A stretch of 64,000 bases of DNA from Streptomonospora wellingtoniae (GCF_031845375.1 NZ_JAVREK010000003.1:291465-355464), one strand, 5' to 3'. Counted from the stretch's first letter, positions 7,530 to 19,937 are shown. Program-made: numbers and translations. Notes: generated by a model from the sequence alone, not told the origin.

Positions 7530-8864
7530 CTAGAAGTCGCGGCCCTGGTCGTAGGGGCCGATGACCGCCAGCGCCTCCGGACCGCCCAGGACGTCCGCGG
7601 CCACCTCGGCGACGTCCTCGGCCGTCACCGCGTCGAACAGGGCGAGGTCGTCGTCCAGCGAGAAGTGCCGCGGGTAGGCCAGCTCGTGCACCGTCAGCCG
7701 CCCCATTCGGGCGTTGCTGCCCTCGGCGCCCAGCACCCACGATCCCTTGATCTGGCCCTTGGCGCGCTCCAGCTCCTCGCCGCCGATGCCGGTGGCGGCC
7801 GCCTTCGCCAGCTCCTCGCGGCACACGCCCAGCACCTCGTCGATCTTGTCGGGCAGGCAGCCCGCGTACACCTGGAAGATGCCGGTGTCGGCGTAGGAGC
7901 TGTGGAAGGCTTGGACGGCGTAGGCCAGCCCGCGCTTCTCGCGCACCTCCTGGAAGAGCCGGGAGGACATCCCCCCGCCCAGCGCCGAGGCCAGCACGCG
8001 CAGCGCGTACCAGCGTTCGTCGGTGCGCGGCAGGCCTTCGCGGCCCAGGATCAGGTGCGCCTGCTCGGTATCGCGGGCGACCGCCCGTGTCCCGGCGTAG
8101 GCGGGCACCCGCTCGCCGCCGATGCGCGGGCGCGCTGGCCGCGCACCCCAGGCGGCCGCGCACTGCTCCGCGAACTGCTCGCGCACCTGCGCGACGACGG
8201 CGTCGTGGTCCAGGTTCCCCGCGGCGGCGACGACCAGCTCGCCGGGCACGTAGGCGGAGCGGTACTGCTCGAGGATCCGGTCACGGGTCAGGGACGCGAT
8301 GGAGTCGTTGGTGCCCAGGATCGGCCGCCCCAGTGCGGAGCCGGCGTAGACGTGCTCGGCGAAGACGTCGTCGATGAGGTCGGCCGGCTCGTCCTCGTTC
8401 ATCGCGATCTCTTCAAGGATCACACCGCGCTCGGTCTCGACCTCGCCGGCGTCCAGCACCGAGCCCGCCACCATGTCGCCCACGACGTCGACCGCCAGCG
8501 GCAGGTCGCGGTCCAGCACCTTGGCGTAGTAGCAGGTGTGTTCCTTGGTCGTGTAGGCGTTGTGGTCGGCGCCCACGCTGTCGAGCAGCGCCGAGATCTC
8601 CATCGGACCGCGCCGCCGGGTGCCCTTGAAGAGCAGGTGCTCCAGGAAGTGGGCCGAACCCGCGTGGAGGGGGTCCTCGTCCCGCGAACCGGTGGTGGCC
8701 GAAATCCCGAAGGCCGCCGAGCGGAGTCCCGGCATCGCCTCGGTCACGACCCGCAGTCCGCCGGGAAGGACGGTCCGCCGCACCAGTCCGGAACCGTCGC
8801 CCGGTTCCAGCAGGGTGATGGTGCTGCCGGGATCCTGCTCGGCGGCGATGGGCGCAGAGGTCAT
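7530..8864 (-). CDS. M16 family zinc metallopeptidase
   Basis: A 444-residue insulinase/mitochondrial-processing-peptidase-like protein. The inverted zinc motif is H72-F-L-E75-H76. The third ligand is probably E152 in ERGVILEEIAMNEDEP, 76 residues on, the spacing usual for M16B. The C-terminal half is the non-catalytic M16 lobe containing GGGMSSRLFQEVREKRGLAY. The length fits single-chain bacterial M16B enzymes that act as homodimers on peptides. The gene sits directly downstream of pnp, a placement common in actinobacteria. The ATG at 8864 has GGAAGG about 12 bases upstream, slightly far. Confidence 0.93.
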   Translation of the reverse strand: MTSAPIAAEQDPGSTITLLEPGDGSGLVRRTVLPGGLRVVTEAMPGLRSAAFGISATTGSRDEDPLHAGSAHFLEHLLFKGTRRRGPMEISALLDSVGADHNAYTTKEHTCYYAKVLDRDLPLAVDVVGDMVAGSVLDAGEVETERGVILEEIAMNEDEPADLIDDVFAEHVYAGSALGRPILGTNDSIASLTRDRILEQYRSAYVPGELVVAAAGNLDHDAVVAQVREQFAEQCAAAWGARPARPRIGGERVPAYAGTRAVARDTEQAHLILGREGLPRTDERWYALRVLASALGGGMSSRLFQEVREKRGLAYAVQAFHSSYADTGIFQVYAGCLPDKIDEVLGVCREELAKAAATGIGGEELERAKGQIKGSWVLGAEGSNARMGRLTVHELAYPRHFSLDDDLALFDAVTAEDVAEVAADVLGGPEALAVIGPYDQGRDF

Positions 8865-8955
8865 ACTCGAGTGTCGCCTTCCTGGACGTGGCGTGGGTCG
8901 GGCAAGGAGGGCCCGGGCGGTGGCGGCGCGCCGCCGCAGGGGGCACCGACGACGC

Positions 8956-8986
8956 GGGGCGGCCGCACCCGAGGTGCGACCGCCCC
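8956..8986 (-). terminator. Terminator hairpin after pnp
   Basis: A 14-bp stem with a single mismatch (8956-8969 with 8973-8986) and a 3-base CGA loop, 18 bp beyond the pnp stop codon on the minus strand. Confidence 0.65.
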
Positions 8987-9004
8987 ATCGATCCTAGGCG
9001 CTGA

Positions 9005-11314
9005 TCAGGTGTTCTCGCCGCCGCCGCTGCGGGTGCGGCGCCGGCGGCGGGTCCCCGAACCGCCGGAGGCGGACTCGTCGTCCTCGCCCTCCTCCTCGGC
9101 CGCGGGCTCGGAGCCGTTGGCCGAGTCGGAGGCGGGGGCGGACTCTGCCTCGACGACCTCGACCGGCACGAGCGAGAGCTTGCCCCGGTCGTCGATCTCG
9201 CGGATCTCGACCTGGATCTTCTCGCCGATGCTGACGACGTCCTCCAGGTTCTCGATCCGCTTGCCGCCGTGCAGCTTGCGGATCTGCGAGATGTGCAGGA
9301 GGCCGTCCTTGCCGGGCAGCAGCGAGACGAACGCGCCGAAGGCCGTGGTCTTGACGACCGTGCCCAGGTAGCGGTCGCCGACCTCCGGCATGGTCGGGTT
9401 GGCGATGCTGTTGATCGTGTCGCGCGCCGCCTCGGCCGAGGGGCCGTCGGTGGCGCCGATGTAGATCGTGCCGTCGTCCTCGATCGTGATGTCGGCCCCG
9501 GTGTCGTCCTGGATCGAGTTGATCATCTTGCCCTTGGGGCCGATGACCTCACCGATCTTGTCGACCGGGACCTTGACCGTGAGGATGCGCGGCGCGTAAG
9601 GGCTCATCTCGGCCGGACGCGTGATGGCCTCCTGCATGACCTCCAGGATGGCCAGCCGCGCGCCGCGGGCCTGCTGCAGGGCCTGGGCAAGCTGCGAGGC
9701 GGGGATGCCGTCGAGCTTCGTGTCCAGCTGCAGCGCGGTGATCAGCTCGCGGGTTCCGGCGACCTTGAAGTCCATGTCACCGAAGGCGTCCTCGGCGCCG
9801 AGGATGTCGGTCAGCGTGACGTACTCGTCGCCCTCGCTGATCAGGCCCATCGCGATACCCGAGACCATCTCCTTCAGCGGCACGCCGGCCTGCATCAGCG
9901 ACATGGTCGAGGCGCAGACCGACCCCATGGAGGTGGAGCCGTTCGAGCTGATCGCCTCCGACACCTGCCGGATCGCGTAGGGGAAGTCCTCACGCGAAGG
10001 CAGCACCGGAAGCAGTGCCCGCTCGGCGAGCGCGCCGTGGCCGATCTCGCGGCGCTTGGGCGAGCCCACCCGGCCGGTCTCACCGGTGGAGTAGGGCGGG
10101 AAGTTGTAGTTGTGCATGTAGCGCTTGGTGCGCTCGGGGTTGAGCGTGTCGACCATCTGCTCCATGCGCAGCATGTTCAGCGTGGTCACACCCAGGATCT
10201 GGGTCTCGCCGCGCTCGAAGAGGGCCGAGCCGTGCACCCGCGGCACCACGGAGACCTCGGCTCCGAGCTGGCGGATGTCCTTGGGGCCGCGGCCGTCGAT
10301 GCGGACCTTGTCGCGCAGCACGCGCTCCCGCATGAGCTGCTTGGTCAGCGAGCGGAACGCCGCGCCGATCTCCTTCTCGCGGCCTTCGAAGTCCTCACCG
10401 AGCTTCTCGGCGGCCAGGGCCTTGACGCGGTCCAGCTCCGCCTCGCGGTCCTGCTTCTCGGCGATGGTCAGCGCCTCGCCGAGCTGGTCGCGCACCGCGG
10501 TCTCGACCGCGGCGTAGACGTCGTCCTCGTAGTCCAGGAAGATCGGGAACTCGCCGACCTCCTTGGCGGCCTGGTCGGCCAGCGCCTGCTGGGCCCGGCA
10601 CAGCACCTTGATGAACGGTTTCGCGGCCTCCAGGCCCTCGGCCACGGTCTGCTCGTTGGGGCCGACCGCGCCGTCTGCCACGAGCTGCAGTGTCCGCACC
10701 GTGGACTCGGCCTCGACCATCATGATCGCGACGTCGCCGTCGTCGAGGACGCGGCCCGCCACCACCATGTCGAAGGTGGCCTCCTGCAGTTCGGTGTGGG
10801 TGGGGAAGGCCACCCACTGGCCGCGGATCAGCGCCACGCGCACGCCGCCGATCGGGCCCGAGAAGGGCAGGCCGGCGAGCTGGGTGGACATCGACGCGGC
10901 GTTGATCGCCACCACGTCGTAGAGGTGCTCGGGGTCGAGCGACATGATCGTCTCGACGACCTGGATCTCGTTGCGCAGGCCGTGCTTGAACGACGGCCGC
11001 AGCGGCCGGTCGATCAGCCGGCAGGTCAGGATCGCGTCCTCGGACGGACGCCCCTCGCGCCGGAAGAACGAGCCGGGGATGCGGCCCGCGGCGTACATGC
11101 GCTCCTCGACGTCGACCGTCAGCGGGAAGAAGTCCAGGTTCTCCTTCGGGCGCTTGGAGGCCGAGGTGGCCGAGAGCACCATGGTCTCGTCGTCGAGGTA
11201 GGCCACTGCGGAACCGGCGGCCTGGCGGGCCATGCGGCCGGTCTCGAAGCGGATGGTACGGGAGCCGAAGGTGCCGTTGTCGATCACGGCTTCGGCGGAA
11301 TGCGCGCCCTCCAT
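9005..11314 (-). CDS. pnp: Polyribonucleotide nucleotidyltransferase (PNPase)
   Basis: About 769 residues. A 3'-5' phosphorolytic exoribonuclease and RNA polymerase, forming a cytoplasmic trimer. Domains in order: RNase PH 1 (VDVEERMYAAGRIPGSFFRR), an alpha-helical linker, RNase PH 2 (RERVLRDKVRIDGRGPKDIR, then GSALFERGETQ), KH (KIGEVIGPKGKMINSIQ) and S1 (GDRYLGTVVKTTAFGAFVSL). The tail is acidic and then Arg-rich (RRRRRTRSGGG), an actinobacterial trait. I choose the ATG at 11314 because AGGAGG (11321-11326) lies 6 bases upstream. The ATG at 11329 overlaps that site. rpsO lies upstream behind a terminator-like hairpin, the classical rpsO-pnp order. Confidence 0.97.
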   Translation of the reverse strand: MEGAHSAEAVIDNGTFGSRTIRFETGRMARQAAGSAVAYLDDETMVLSATSASKRPKENLDFFPLTVDVEERMYAAGRIPGSFFRREGRPSEDAILTCRLIDRPLRPSFKHGLRNEIQVVETIMSLDPEHLYDVVAINAASMSTQLAGLPFSGPIGGVRVALIRGQWVAFPTHTELQEATFDMVVAGRVLDDGDVAIMMVEAESTVRTLQLVADGAVGPNEQTVAEGLEAAKPFIKVLCRAQQALADQAAKEVGEFPIFLDYEDDVYAAVETAVRDQLGEALTIAEKQDREAELDRVKALAAEKLGEDFEGREKEIGAAFRSLTKQLMRERVLRDKVRIDGRGPKDIRQLGAEVSVVPRVHGSALFERGETQILGVTTLNMLRMEQMVDTLNPERTKRYMHNYNFPPYSTGETGRVGSPKRREIGHGALAERALLPVLPSREDFPYAIRQVSEAISSNGSTSMGSVCASTMSLMQAGVPLKEMVSGIAMGLISEGDEYVTLTDILGAEDAFGDMDFKVAGTRELITALQLDTKLDGIPASQLAQALQQARGARLAILEVMQEAITRPAEMSPYAPRILTVKVPVDKIGEVIGPKGKMINSIQDDTGADITIEDDGTIYIGATDGPSAEAARDTINSIANPTMPEVGDRYLGTVVKTTAFGAFVSLLPGKDGLLHISQIRKLHGGKRIENLEDVVSIGEKIQVEIREIDDRGKLSLVPVEVVEAESAPASDSANGSEPAAEEEGEDDESASGGSGTRRRRRTRSGGGENT

Positions 11315-11679
11315 GGGCGTCCTCCTCATACAGGGTTACGGCTGTTCGGTCGTCCCGCGCCCGTAGCCCCGGAGGATTGTCGAGAGTCGCCGCCGCCCGG
11401 CGGCGCGGGCGGCTCGATGCCTGCCGACGCAGCAGGACCGGCGGCGGCCGGCCATCGATCGAAGCCTGCGGCTCGCCCTGGGGACGGGCCGCAGACCACT
11501 ACCGAGGACCGGCCTCGACACGGCAGCCGAGGCGGGGAGCGCGGGAGTGCTCTGCCACGAGCCTTGTCGGCTCGGTGCGGTCTTCTCTGCGGTTGTAGCG
11601 CCGGCTCGCCCGACGGAGCCGCCACTTGGGACGATACCCGCCGACCGGGGCCGAGGCCGATAGGTCCACACTACTAAGA
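11315..11679 (-). other. pnp leader region
   Basis: A 365-bp gene-free stretch between the rpsO terminator and the pnp start. It is GC-rich with several short inverted repeats, such as GAGCC-N5-GGCTC near 11559. In many bacteria the pnp leader is folded and autoregulated through RNase III. I see nothing here that proves this. Confidence 0.3.
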
Positions 11680-11705
11680 AGGGGAGTGGCCCCGGCCACT
11701 CCCCT
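11680..11705 (-). terminator. Terminator hairpin after rpsO
   Basis: AGGGGAGTGGCC (11680-11691) and its exact complement (11694-11705) flank two bases. On the minus strand a T-rich TTCTTAGT follows. It lies 12 bp beyond the rpsO stop and may be partly read through into pnp. Confidence 0.7.
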
Positions 11706-11717
11706 ATCGCCGCGTCG

Positions 11718-11987
11718 TCAGCGGCGCAGACCCAGCCGCTGGATGAGCTGGCGGTACCGGTTGATGTCCTGCTTCTGGATGTACTTCAGCAGGCGGCGGC
11801 GCCGGCCGACCATCAGCAGCAGTCCGCGGCGGCTGTGGTGGTCCTGCTTGTGGGTCTTGAGGTGCTCGGTCAGCTCCGTGATGCGGTGGGTCAGCAGCGC
11901 GACCTGGACATCAGGGGAGCCGGTGTCGCCTTCCTTCGTGCCGAAGTCGGCGAGGATCCTCTGCTTGGTGGCGGCGTCGATCGACAC
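11718..11987 (-). CDS. rpsO: 30S ribosomal protein S15
   Basis: An 89-residue protein of the exact family length. It binds 16S rRNA in the 30S platform. The diagnostic segments are GDTGSPDVQVALLTHRITEL and DHHSRRGLLLMVGRRRRLL, with the conserved ending YRQLIQRLGLRR. It lies upstream of pnp on the same strand, the usual arrangement. S15 commonly represses its own translation by binding its leader RNA. The start ATG at 11987 follows GGAGCGACGTG. Confidence 0.98.
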   Translation of the reverse strand: MSIDAATKQRILADFGTKEGDTGSPDVQVALLTHRITELTEHLKTHKQDHHSRRGLLLMVGRRRRLLKYIQKQDINRYRQLIQRLGLRR

Positions 11988-12240
11988 GTCGCTCCTTCTC
12001 GGAATAATCGGTACGCAGACGTCAGGGACCCCGGCGCGCTATGAGCGGATCGGCAGCGAGCACGGGCCGGTGACCACGCGTACGAACAGTCACCGTCAGC
12101 GGTCCGGACACTCCCGCGGCGAGCCGGCGGGCGCCGCATCCGGATGCTCGGCCCGACATGCGGGCAGGTGTATGCGGCCTTCGTCGACCAGTCTATAGCA
12201 CCACGCGAGCCGCGAGGACACGCCGGAGGCCGGACCGGCT

Positions 12241-12272
12241 CGGCCGCACGGCCGCACGGCCGCACGGCCGCG
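12241..12272. repeat. Tandem 8-base repeat in the ribF-rpsO gap
   Basis: CGGCCGCA is repeated four times head to tail (the last unit ends in G). It lies in the 345-bp gene-free gap 11988-12332 between the rpsO start and the ribF stop. I see nothing else in that gap beyond the expected rpsO promoter and leader. Confidence 0.75.
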
Positions 12273-12332
12273 CCGACGTGCACAGCCGCCCGCGCCCCGG
12301 CCCCGACGCGGCGCCGCCGCCCGGGTGCGGGC

Positions 12333-13283
12333 TCAGGACTCGGCCGCCAACTCACGCGCCCGGTCGACGTCGCGCGCCATGGCCTCGATCAGCTCGTCCA
12401 CGTTGTCGAAGCGCAGCTGGCCGCGGATGCGGTGGGTGAACTCCATGGCCATCGGCCGCCCGTAGAGGGCGAGGTCGTCGCGGTCGAGCGCATAGCCCTC
12501 GACCGTGCGCGCCGCGCCTTCGAAGGTCGGGTTGGTACCCACGGAGATCGCGGCGGGCCACGCCGACTCGGTACCGGGCTCGGCGTCGCGGAGAAGCATC
12601 CGTCCGGCGTAGACCCCGTCAGCGGGCACCGCCGTGCCCGCGGGGTGGTCCAGGTTGGCGGTGGGAAAGCCCAGCAGCTCACGGCCGCGCGCCGCGCCGT
12701 GCACGACCACGCCCTCGACCCGGTGCGGGCGGCCCAGCTCCAGGCGGGCGCCCTCGACGTCGCCGCCCTCCAGCGCCGCGCGGATACGCGTGGAGGTGAC
12801 CGTGTCGGCACCGGCGACCAGCGGCAGCCCTTCGGCCGCGAAATCGTACTTCTCCCCCAGCTCGCGCAGCGTCTCGACGGTGCCGGCGGCGCGGTGCCCG
12901 AAGCGGAAGTCCTCGCCGACGACGACGGCCGCCGCGCCCAGGCCTTCGACCAGCACCCGGCGCACGAAGTCGTCGGCGCTCAGGCGGGACAGCTCCGCGG
13001 TGAAGGGCAGCACACACAGCGCGTCGGCCCCGCAGTCGGCCAGCAGTTCGGCCTTGCGCGGACCGGGGGTCAGCACCGCGGGCGGCTCTCCGCCGTGCAC
13101 GACCGCGTCGGGGTGGGGCTCGAAGGTGACGACCACGGCGGGCAGCCCCAGCTCGCCGGCGCGCTCGACGGCGGTGCGCACGATGGCCTGGTGCCCGCGG
13201 TGCACGCCGTCGAAGACGCCGATGGTCACGACGGAACGGCCCCGATCGCGGGGCACCTCCTCCAGACCGTGCCAAGCCCGCAC
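12333..13283 (-). CDS. ribF: Bifunctional riboflavin kinase/FMN adenylyltransferase
   Basis: About 316 residues, converting riboflavin to FMN and then FAD. The N-terminal adenylyltransferase carries VVTIGVFDGVHRGHQAIV with its nucleotide-binding GVHRGH. The C-terminal flavokinase has GRELLGFPTANLD and the VFxG-like segment VPADGVYAGRM. I start at the GTG at 13283 (VRAWHGLEEVPRDRGRS), because the protein then matches the family's N-terminus and GGAGGGGAG lies upstream. An ATG at 13352 would add 23 unlikely residues. It follows truB, as in most actinobacteria. Confidence 0.94.
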   Translation of the reverse strand: MRAWHGLEEVPRDRGRSVVTIGVFDGVHRGHQAIVRTAVERAGELGLPAVVVTFEPHPDAVVHGGEPPAVLTPGPRKAELLADCGADALCVLPFTAELSRLSADDFVRRVLVEGLGAAAVVVGEDFRFGHRAAGTVETLRELGEKYDFAAEGLPLVAGADTVTSTRIRAALEGGDVEGARLELGRPHRVEGVVVHGAARGRELLGFPTANLDHPAGTAVPADGVYAGRMLLRDAEPGTESAWPAAISVGTNPTFEGAARTVEGYALDRDDLALYGRPMAMEFTHRIRGQLRFDNVDELIEAMARDVDRARELAAES

Positions 13284-13422
13284 GTCCAACAGCTCCCCTC
13301 CGGATGCGTCCCCGTCCGCTGCCCAGATTCGCACGGACCAGCGGGCGGGCACGGTGCGCTGGCGCGCCTCACGGCCGCACCCGGCTCAACCGTACCGCCC
13401 GAGCGGACACGGTTCGGTGCGC

Positions 13423-14310
13423 TCAGGCTGCCTCGAACACCACGATCGGCTTGGCATAGCCCGGCCGGTCCTCGGCCAGCGCCACGACGGTGCCGTCGGG
13501 CGCGAACAACCCGACGGGGCCGGGGCCCAGCTCGCCGGGCGAGATCCGGTTCCCGTGGGCGATCCTGCGCACCTCGTCGGAGTCGAGCACCCGCACGGGG
13601 AAGGCCGACGCGACCGCCTCCGCCAGCGGCACGGCCGTAAACTCGTCGGCCAGCTGCTCCAGGGTGCGCGCTCGGGAGATGTCGTAGGGGCCCACGCGGG
13701 TGCGGCGCAGCGCAGTGAGGTGGCCGCCCACGCCCAGGGCGGCGCCCAGGTCGCGGGCCAGCGCGCGGATGTAGGTGCCGCTGGAACAGGTGATGCGGGC
13801 ATCGACGTCGACGAACGCGCCTTCGGGGTCGTCGACGCGGCGCACGTCCTCGACCGCGAACTCCGCGACCGTCACCTCCCGGGCGGCCAGCTCGACCTCC
13901 TCGCCCGAGCGCGCGGACTTGTAGGCGCGCCTGCCGTCGACCTTGATCGCGCTGAACTGCGGCGGTACCTGGCTGATGGTGCCGGTCAGCGCGGCGGCGC
14001 CGTCCCGCACGGCCTCGTCGGCCACCGCGGAAGCGTCGGTGCGCACACCCGGCTCGCCCTCGGCGTCGTCGGTGTTGGTGGTCAGCCCCAGGCGCAGCGT
14101 CGCCGTGTAGGCCTTCTCGGTGAGGGTGAGGTGCCCCAGCAGCTTGGTGCCTTTGCCGATGCCGAGGACGAGCACGCCGGTGGCCATGGGGTCGAGCGTG
14201 CCCGCGTGGCCGACCTTGCGGGTTCGGGCCAGTCGGCGGGTGCGGGCGACCACGTCGTGGGAGGTCCAGTCGGCCGGCTTGTCGACGATCACGACGCCGC
14301 TGTCGGTCAT
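13423..14310 (-). CDS. truB: tRNA pseudouridine(55) synthase
   Basis: A 295-residue enzyme that isomerises U55 in the T-loop of tRNAs. The catalytic aspartate is D40 in KVGHAGTLDPMATGVL. Further conserved blocks are KAYTATLRLG, PPQFSAIKVDGRRAY and CSSGTYIRALARDLG. The C-terminal PUA-like segment is short. It sits between rbfA and ribF on the minus strand. The ATG at 14310 has AAGGAA about 11 bases upstream. Confidence 0.96.
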   Translation of the reverse strand: MTDSGVVIVDKPADWTSHDVVARTRRLARTRKVGHAGTLDPMATGVLVLGIGKGTKLLGHLTLTEKAYTATLRLGLTTNTDDAEGEPGVRTDASAVADEAVRDGAAALTGTISQVPPQFSAIKVDGRRAYKSARSGEEVELAAREVTVAEFAVEDVRRVDDPEGAFVDVDARITCSSGTYIRALARDLGAALGVGGHLTALRRTRVGPYDISRARTLEQLADEFTAVPLAEAVASAFPVRVLDSDEVRRIAHGNRISPGELGPGPVGLFAPDGTVVALAEDRPGYAKPIVVFEAA

Positions 14311-14454
14311 GGGGGTCGGGTTCCTTGTCCGGAGGAGTCGCCCCGCGGTCCACGCGGGGCGACGGGGCGGCTGGACGGAGGGAGCGGTTCGTCCGGGGAG
14401 GGCACGGGCCCGCCGGACCTGATACCTCCGCCGGGCACGGCTCCGCCGGAGGAG

Positions 14455-14895
14455 CTACTCCTCGTCGTCCTCGGGCCGCCTCGGCTCCTTGTAGGGGTCG
14501 GGGTCGCCCGCCGGGGTGGCTCCGGAGGCGGCCTGGGCCACCTCGGCGTCGGAAAGGCGGGCCTGCGCCAGCAGCGTCTCGATGTGCTCGGCATTGCGCT
14601 GCACATCGTCGCTCTTGAACGTCAGGCTCGGCGTGTGCCGCAGGCCCGTCTGGCGGCCGACCTCGGTTCGGATGATGCCCTTGGCGCTCTCCAGGGCGGC
14701 CGCGGTGCCGGTCTTCTCCTCGTCGGAGCCGAACACCGTGTAGTAGACCGTGGCGTCGCGCAGGTCGTTGGTGAGACGCGCGTCCGTCACCGTGACGAAG
14801 CCAAGGCGCGGGTCCTTGACCCGGCGCTCCAGCATCTCCGCCACGATCCGCTGAATGCGGTCGGCGAGTTTGCGCGCTCGTGCGGCGTCAACCAT
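14455..14895 (-). CDS. rbfA: 30S ribosome-binding factor A
   Basis: A 146-residue, single KH-like domain protein needed for late 30S maturation and cold adaptation. RKLADRIQRIVAEMLERRVKDPRLGFVTVT is the conserved N-terminus (residues 7 onwards), and the typical LRHTPSLTFKSDD segment lies near the end. An acidic C-terminal extension (residues 125-146) is actinobacterial. It starts 6 bp after the DUF503 gene stops, so the two are translated together. Confidence 0.96.
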   Translation of the reverse strand: MVDAARARKLADRIQRIVAEMLERRVKDPRLGFVTVTDARLTNDLRDATVYYTVFGSDEEKTGTAAALESAKGIIRTEVGRQTGLRHTPSLTFKSDDVQRNAEHIETLLAQARLSDAEVAQAASGATPAGDPDPYKEPRRPEDDEE

Positions 14896-14901
14896 CGTTC
14901 T

Positions 14902-15198
14902 CTAGTCTTCCTCTGGGCTGAAGAGCCGCTGCCTCGCGGAGAGCAGCTCGACCTCGGGGCGCTCCGCGACGAGCCGCTCGCACGTGTCCATCAACTGCGA
15001 GCAATGGGCTGCGGTTGCGGCCACGACGGCCACACCGATCTCGGACCTGCGGTAGAGGTCCTGGTCGCCGGTCTCGGCGACCGAAGCGGAGCACGCGCGC
15101 TGCAGCTCGGCCACGATGGGCCGCACCACCGAGCGCTTCTGCTTCAGGGAACGCACATCTGCGAGCAGGATGTCCAGTGTCAATGCCCCGACGAACAT
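14902..15198 (-). CDS. DUF503 (YlxP-like) protein
   Basis: A 98-residue protein of the DUF503 family, usually found between infB and rbfA in Gram-positives. LTLDILLADVRSLKQKRSVV is the recognisable start, and EIGVAVVAATAAHCSQLM a later block. YlxP is thought to act in ribosome biogenesis, but its activity is not settled. The ATG at 15198 is preceded by AGGGTGGGCGC. The gene is coupled to rbfA at a 6-bp distance and lies after the infB terminator. Confidence 0.9.
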   Translation of the reverse strand: MFVGALTLDILLADVRSLKQKRSVVRPIVAELQRACSASVAETGDQDLYRRSEIGVAVVAATAAHCSQLMDTCERLVAERPEVELLSARQRLFSPEED

Positions 15199-15307
15199 GC
15201 GCCCACCCTGTGTGCCGCGCGCCGCGGATCGCGATTCAGATGTCATGTGTCGGCCGCATGACGGAGCGGCCGGGCCGGTCGTGGGAGAAGGCGGGACGGC
15301 GCCCGGC

Positions 15308-15343
15308 CCGCGGACCCCCGGCCGGACGGCCGGGGGTCCGCGG
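15308..15343 (-). terminator. Strong hairpin after infB
   Basis: A perfect 16-bp stem (15308-15323 with 15328-15343) with a GGAC loop, 16 bp beyond the infB stop. It would end or attenuate the rimP-nusA-ylxR-infB transcript before DUF503-rbfA-truB. Confidence 0.8.
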
Positions 15344-15359
15344 CGCGACGCGGCCCGGT

Positions 15360-18362
<3,003 letters not shown>

Positions 18363-18577
18363 TGCTCTCCTCTACTCGGTCCGGGACATGGGCTTGTTCC
18401 GGACCGTCGCTAGCTTGACGTACTCATCGCTGCGTACTCATCGAGCGCTCATCGCAATCTCGACCCGCTTCCTCGTCGTTACACAACAATGGGTCGACCA
18501 CGTCGGAGATACCGACATGGCAAGACCCGCCGCCGTACGGCTCTTACAACCAACGGGGCGGCGTGATCATTCCAACC

Positions 18578-18892
18578 CTATCCGGATCCCGGTGCGTCGC
18601 CAACGCGCGGACCGGCGGCGAACAGGGCGTCGACGCGCGAGGTGTCGAGACCCCGCGCGGACCGAAGCGCCCGCGCCAGGCCTCCCCGCCGCTTCGCCGA
18701 CTCCCAGCAACCGGGATCCGCGTGCAGGTACGCACCACGACCAGGCATTCGCCTGGGGGGGTCCGGCACCGCGGCCCCGGAAGAGGCCACCAGCCGCATC
18801 AGGTCGGACTGAGCTGCCCGCGACCTGCACCCGACGCACGTGCGTACGGGACGGGATCGGCCGCGGCTTCCTAGTCTAGCGCGTCGGCGCAT
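18578..18892 (-). CDS. ylxR: YlxR (DUF448) nucleic-acid-binding protein
   Basis: About 104 residues. The family signature VRTCVGCRSRAAQSDLMRLV is at residues 16-35, and PGRGAYLHADPGCWESAKRR at about 49-68. These are the conserved Cys/Arg and GRGAYLH elements. YlxR lies between nusA and infB across Gram-positives. It has been proposed to bind RNA and to act as a regulator. The ATG at 18892 overlaps the last 17 bases of nusA, implying coupling. No other ATG or GTG exists before the RTCVGCR motif. Confidence 0.9.
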   Translation of the reverse strand: MRRRARLGSRGRSRPVRTCVGCRSRAAQSDLMRLVASSGAAVPDPPRRMPGRGAYLHADPGCWESAKRRGGLARALRSARGLDTSRVDALFAAGPRVGDAPGSG

Positions 18893-19925
18893 CTGCGTGC
18901 CCGGTGGGCCTTCCGGGGTCGTCGTCAGGCGATGCGTCGATGGACGTCTCGTCGGGGTCGCCGGGGTCCGCGTCGGACCGGATGTCGATGCGCCAGCCGG
19001 TCAGCCGGGCGGCGAGGCGGGCGTTCTGCCCCTCTTTGCCGATCGCCAGCGACTGCTGGTAGTCGGGAACGGTGACGCGGGCCACCTTCTCGGCCTCGTC
19101 GAGCACCTCGACGTGGCTGACGCGCGCGGGCGAGAGGGCGTTGCCCACGAAGACCGCGGGGTCGTCGGCGTGGTCGATGATGTCGATCTTCTCGCCGTTG
19201 AGCTCGGCCATGACGTTGCGGACACGGCTGCCCAGCGGGCCGATGCAGGCGCCCTTGGCGTTGACACCCGGTTTGTTGGAGCGCACCGCCATCTTGGTGC
19301 GGTGGCCCGCCTCCCGGGCGATCGCCGAGATCTCGACCGTGCCGTCGGCGATCTCGGGCACCTCCAGCTCGAAGAGCTTGCGCACCAGATTGGGGTGGGT
19401 GCGCGAGAGCGTGACCGAGGGGCCGCGATGGCCCTTGCGCACCTGGACCACGTAGGCGCGCAGCCGCTCGCCGTGGCCGTAGTCCTCGCCCGGCACCTGC
19501 TCCTGGGGCGGCAGGATCGCCTCGACCCTGCCCAGGTCCACCAGCACGTTGCGGGGGTCCCTGCCCTGCTGGATCAGGCCGGAGACGACCTCGTACTCCC
19601 GGCCGGCGAACTCGCCGAGCGTGAGCTCGTCCTCGGCGTCGCGCAGGCGCTGCAGTATGACCTGCTTGGCGGTCGAGGTCGCGATGCGGCCGAACCCGGT
19701 GGGCGTGGCGTCGTACTCCCGGACGGCGCCGCCCTCGTCGGTGTCGGCCGCCCACACGGTCACGTGCCCGCTCGTGCGGTCCAGTTCGACGCGCGCTGAG
19801 GACTCGGTTCCCTCCTGGCGGTGGTAGGCGATCAGCAGAGCGTCCTCGATCGCCTTGACGACGAGGTCAACCGAGATGTCCTTCTCACGCTCAAGGCTGC
19901 GTAGGACACTCATATCGATATCCAC
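18876..19925 (-). CDS. nusA: Transcription termination/antitermination factor NusA
   Basis: A 349-residue RNA polymerase elongation factor. The N-terminal polymerase-binding domain (SVLRSLEREKDISVDLVVKA) is followed by S1 and two KH domains (GACIGPLGSRVRNVMAELNG and IGKEGQNARLAARLTGW). The acidic repeats of proteobacterial NusA are absent, as expected for actinobacteria. The start may be the ATG at 19925 or the one four codons downstream (19913). It is 12 bp after rimP and overlaps ylxR. Confidence 0.97.
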   Translation of the reverse strand: MDIDMSVLRSLEREKDISVDLVVKAIEDALLIAYHRQEGTESSARVELDRTSGHVTVWAADTDEGGAVREYDATPTGFGRIATSTAKQVILQRLRDAEDELTLGEFAGREYEVVSGLIQQGRDPRNVLVDLGRVEAILPPQEQVPGEDYGHGERLRAYVVQVRKGHRGPSVTLSRTHPNLVRKLFELEVPEIADGTVEISAIAREAGHRTKMAVRSNKPGVNAKGACIGPLGSRVRNVMAELNGEKIDIIDHADDPAVFVGNALSPARVSHVEVLDEAEKVARVTVPDYQQSLAIGKEGQNARLAARLTGWRIDIRSDADPGDPDETSIDASPDDDPGRPTGHADAPTR

Positions 19926-19937
19926 GGGGCTCCCCCT

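Noticed and set aside
9269..11677. Plus-strand 800-codon open frame across pnp
   Set aside because: Antisense to pnp, His/Asp/Leu-rich, with the composition expected of a reverse-frame shadow.
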